From Bacteroidales bacterium (GTDB taxonomy: Bacteria; Bacteroidota; Bacteroidia; Bacteroidales; Paludibacteraceae), in contig SUXC01000005.1 in the NCBI GenBank assembly GCA_015061165.1, forward strand, positions 62,001-126,000: DNA of 64,000 nucleotides, written 5' to 3'. The position numbers and the translations under genes are program-made. The notes under the pieces are model-generated. The model did no database searches, was not told the DNA's origin, and saw nothing but the letters and a program-made list of their open reading frames with translations. Of the stretch, positions 61,721 to 64,000 are shown in pieces. The first letter of the stretch is position 1, and each line of letters starts with the position of its first letter.

Positions 61721-62830
61721 ATGAAAAAGTTATTTTCTATTCTCGTTTTGGCATTGTCATGCAGTGCCTTATTTGCGCAACAGACTGCTGTTGCATTGTT
61801 AAATCACGAAGGTACTATCTCTACCTTCTATGGTGCAGACGCTCTCACTCAAGCACACAAAGCAGCGGTGCATGGCGATGTGATTACGCTCTCAGGTGGT
61901 GCATTCACAGCCCCATCATCTTGGACAAAGGCAGTTACGCTTCGTGGTGCAGGTTGCTACGAAGGTGCAGACAATAGCCGAGAAGTAACATCTATTGGTA
62001 ACTACTTCAAATTCGCAATACCTGTCGAAATCGAAACAACAATGACAATTGAAGGCATTAATTTCAAATCTGAATTTTCATTTTCAACGAAGGTTAAAAA
62101 TACCACATTCCTCAAATGTTATTTCGCACGTTATATAAGTAACGTTTGTTGTAACACCAACTTTTACAATTGTATATTGAATGGGCTTACGTTCAGTGCT
62201 TCTGAAACAAATTTAGCAGATGTTAATTTGTTTAATTGCTATGTGAATGATCCGAATAACAATAGTGGCGATGTATCTGTAAAACTTACTAATTGCATTG
62301 TAAGATATTCATGCACCAACCAAAGTCATGCAGGCAGTAAGATTTGGGATCTAAAATATGCAAAATATAACAATTGTATTTTCTTAGGAAATATAAAAGT
62401 AGGCAGCACCGCTCCAAGTGGTTTTAACATTCCAACAACATGTACCGCAACCAATTGTCTTTCTTGTTATTGCGCTTATCAAAACGCATCAGACACTCAA
62501 GATGCTATCTACGACTATAATATATTTGAAGATATGAACAACAACACCAACAAATATTTAGAAGAAGGAAAACCACTTCATGAAACAATACCTTCTGTCT
62601 TCAAAACATGTCCTGGTATATATGATTTTACATTCAATGAAACATACGAATTAACCGATGATGCAAAAGCCACTTATCTCGGCTCTGACGGTACACAAGT
62701 GGGACTCTATGGCGGTATGGGCTTTGACCTCATTCCTTCTACGCTCCAAATCACCAAATGCGAAGTATCTCCTCGCTCCACTTCTGATGGAAAACTCTCT
62801 GTAAGTATCGAAGTAGGTATTCCTGAATAA
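61721..62830 (+). CDS. Exported beta-helix-like surface protein
   Basis: 369 aa. Signal peptide LFSILVLALSCSALFAQ. The body has short beta rungs with Asn/Cys positions (NTTFLKCYFARYISNVCCNTNFYNCILNG; KLTNCIVRYSC; KYNNCIFLGN), like right-handed beta-helix proteins, preceded by HGDVITLSGGAFTAPSSWTKAVTLRGAG, typical of pectate-lyase-like surface proteins. No T9SS-like tail is visible; it ends at IEVGIPE. A further surface protein begins 26 bp downstream, so they are probably co-expressed. Confidence 0.8.
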   Translation: MKKLFSILVLALSCSALFAQQTAVALLNHEGTISTFYGADALTQAHKAAVHGDVITLSGGAFTAPSSWTKAVTLRGAGCYEGADNSREVTSIGNYFKFAIPVEIETTMTIEGINFKSEFSFSTKVKNTTFLKCYFARYISNVCCNTNFYNCILNGLTFSASETNLADVNLFNCYVNDPNNNSGDVSVKLTNCIVRYSCTNQSHAGSKIWDLKYAKYNNCIFLGNIKVGSTAPSGFNIPTTCTATNCLSCYCAYQNASDTQDAIYDYNIFEDMNNNTNKYLEEGKPLHETIPSVFKTCPGIYDFTFNETYELTDDAKATYLGSDGTQVGLYGGMGFDLIPSTLQITKCEVSPRSTSDGKLSVSIEVGIPE

Positions 62831-62855
62831 TTAACCCAAAAAGAAAACACAAATT

Positions 62856-64000
62856 ATGCGAAAATATGTATTACTAATAGTAGCGTTTGTGTTCCACTCT
62901 TTTGCTCTCTCAGCGGATAATTACACGTTTTGTTACTGGCTTGATGACAACCACACAGCAGCCCAAACCATAACACAAACAACCAACAAACTGGACGCTA
63001 CGGTGAATGTGGCTTCACTATCACCAGGCATGCACACCCTTTTTGTTAGAGCAAAAAAGAATACTGGCGGTTGGGGTGTACCTAAAGCAACGCATTTCTT
63101 TAAGGTACTCAATCCAACGACTGTAAAAACCTACTATTGGTTCGATGATAACGAAGACAACCGTTTCAACGTTGATAAAGTCAATGGCGAAACGTTTGCG
63201 ATAGACGTATCGCATCTGTCGGATGGAACGCATACCCTCCACGTGCGTATGGAGGGCGAAGGTGCGACGTCGGCTACTGTGTCCAACCAATTCCTCAAAA
63301 TCTCTACTAATTTTGATGCCTACTATTGGTTCGACAACGAAACAGAGCGACGCACATTTACCAATGCGGGCGGAAGTGCCATGCTGATTGACGTATCGCA
63401 TTTGAAAGAAGGATTACACTGCTTCAATGCTATGCTAACGGATAATCTTGGCTCTCCTTCTGTGCCTGTATCGCGTACATTTATCAAAATGCCACAACCT
63501 CTTGCCAACGACTCCACTACACTCTCGTTCTGGATTGATGGCACGCTACATTCTGAGCAAAAACTGGCATATGGCAATGAGATTGTTGATTTGGAACTCG
63601 ATGTAGCAGACTTGACTACAGGTATGCACTTCTTGCAAGTGCAAGCAGTAACGAATAGTGGTTCTGCTTCCAATATCGTTAGTGGCTACTTTATGCGTAT
63701 GCCGGGTCAAAACAACAATAGCATTCTCGCTTATCGCTATTGGGTAAATGACAACAATGCCGATTTACCTTTCACGGCAGTAGATGATCCTACTATTCCT
63801 TACACCCTCATCGGCGATTTGGATGTCGCACCTCAACCATTGCGCTGTGCACGTTTCCATTTCGAAGTGAACAACGATATGCCTATGCTATATGCCGAGA
63901 ATGATATTCACGTGCAGTTTATGGCTGCGGATGGACACTTGATTACAACAACCAATGCGTATGTAGAGTCAGTCGCTGCCGATACATTGACCACCGAGGA
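62856..64000 (+). CDS. Exported repeat protein, cut by the window end
   Basis: At least 381 codons with no stop before the window ends; not in the ORF track because it is open. Signal peptide MRKYVLLIVAFVFHSFALS. Four tandem repeats of about 65-85 residues follow, each with YYWFDDNEDN or FCYWLDDNHT at the start, IDVSHLSDGTHTLHVR in the middle and a closing F-L/I-K-(V/I/M) strand. They look like beta-sandwich modules of a surface adhesin. The C-terminus, and so any sorting tail, is not visible. Confidence 0.85.
   Translation, partial: MRKYVLLIVAFVFHSFALSADNYTFCYWLDDNHTAAQTITQTTNKLDATVNVASLSPGMHTLFVRAKKNTGGWGVPKATHFFKVLNPTTVKTYYWFDDNEDNRFNVDKVNGETFAIDVSHLSDGTHTLHVRMEGEGATSATVSNQFLKISTNFDAYYWFDNETERRTFTNAGGSAMLIDVSHLKEGLHCFNAMLTDNLGSPSVPVSRTFIKMPQPLANDSTTLSFWIDGTLHSEQKLAYGNEIVDLELDVADLTTGMHFLQVQAVTNSGSASNIVSGYFMRMPGQNNNSILAYRYWVNDNNADLPFTAVDDPTIPYTLIGDLDVAPQPLRCARFHFEVNNDMPMLYAENDIHVQFMAADGHLITTTNAYVESVAADTLTTE

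Overview
The window looks like a chromosomal segment of a Bacteroidales-type member of the Bacteroidota. The signs are: promoters of the TTG / TAnnTTTG type that this phylum uses, few recognisable Shine-Dalgarno sites, exported proteins with C-terminal tails resembling type IX secretion (T9SS) sorting domains, DUF3078 proteins, an ExbB-ExbD-TonB set, a PspC-PadR-GIN-domain operon, an rSAM/lipoprotein system, and a long SecA with a C-terminal zinc motif. No tRNA, rRNA, CRISPR array, transposase or phage gene was recognised.

Layout. 0.3-9.1 kb: a 2798-residue surface protein, then a four-helix-bundle (S23-like) gene between two repeat arrays. 9.2-15.4 kb: a compact run encoding a DUF4105-like membrane protein, a condensation-fold acyltransferase-like protein, a pyruvoyl decarboxylase of the PSD family, an acyl carrier protein, an AMP-forming acyl ligase and a DUF3737 beta-helix protein. 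I read this as an uncharacterised acyl-amide or lipid pathway. 15.6-33 kb: housekeeping genes (AAA/DUF4143 ATPase, secA, lgt, fmt, nadK, HD protein, pdxJ, exbB/exbD/tonB, DJ-1, zapA, rny) and two DUF3078 proteins. 33-41.5 kb: a TPR-HTH membrane regulator divergent from a run of lipoproteins and outer-membrane-like proteins, which ends in a duplicated [membrane protein + lipoprotein] module and a SPASM radical SAM enzyme. 41.6-46.2 kb: nadC-pepP-argS on the minus strand. 46.5-48.9 kb: PepSY-like, PspC, PadR and GIN genes. 48.9-56.7 kb: trmN6-like, a His/Cys-rich CcdA-like permease, an orphan NtrY-like kinase, gdhA and kbl-tdh. 57.5-60.1 kb: small lipoproteins and membrane proteins. 60.4-61.3 kb: a DUF3791-DUF3990-DUF3791 cassette, probably toxin-antitoxin-like. 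61.7-64 kb: surface proteins, the last one cut by the window end.

The most unusual feature is not a gene. Degenerate tandem repeats with an exact 7-bp period, in several unrelated sequence families, fill many gene junctions. A second class has an exact 11-bp period. Heptad arrays also lie inside pepP, argS and the trmN6-like gene, where they encode extra peptides, and they supply the stop codons of at least six genes. Thirteen promoters share one architecture, TTG-N20-TAnnTTTG, with an invariant spacer. Several structured non-coding elements stand out, notably a long nested hairpin at 61460-61597 and a 99-bp tandem duplication with a GC-rich hairpin in front of kbl.

No database search was possible. 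Family names come from recognising motifs in the translations.
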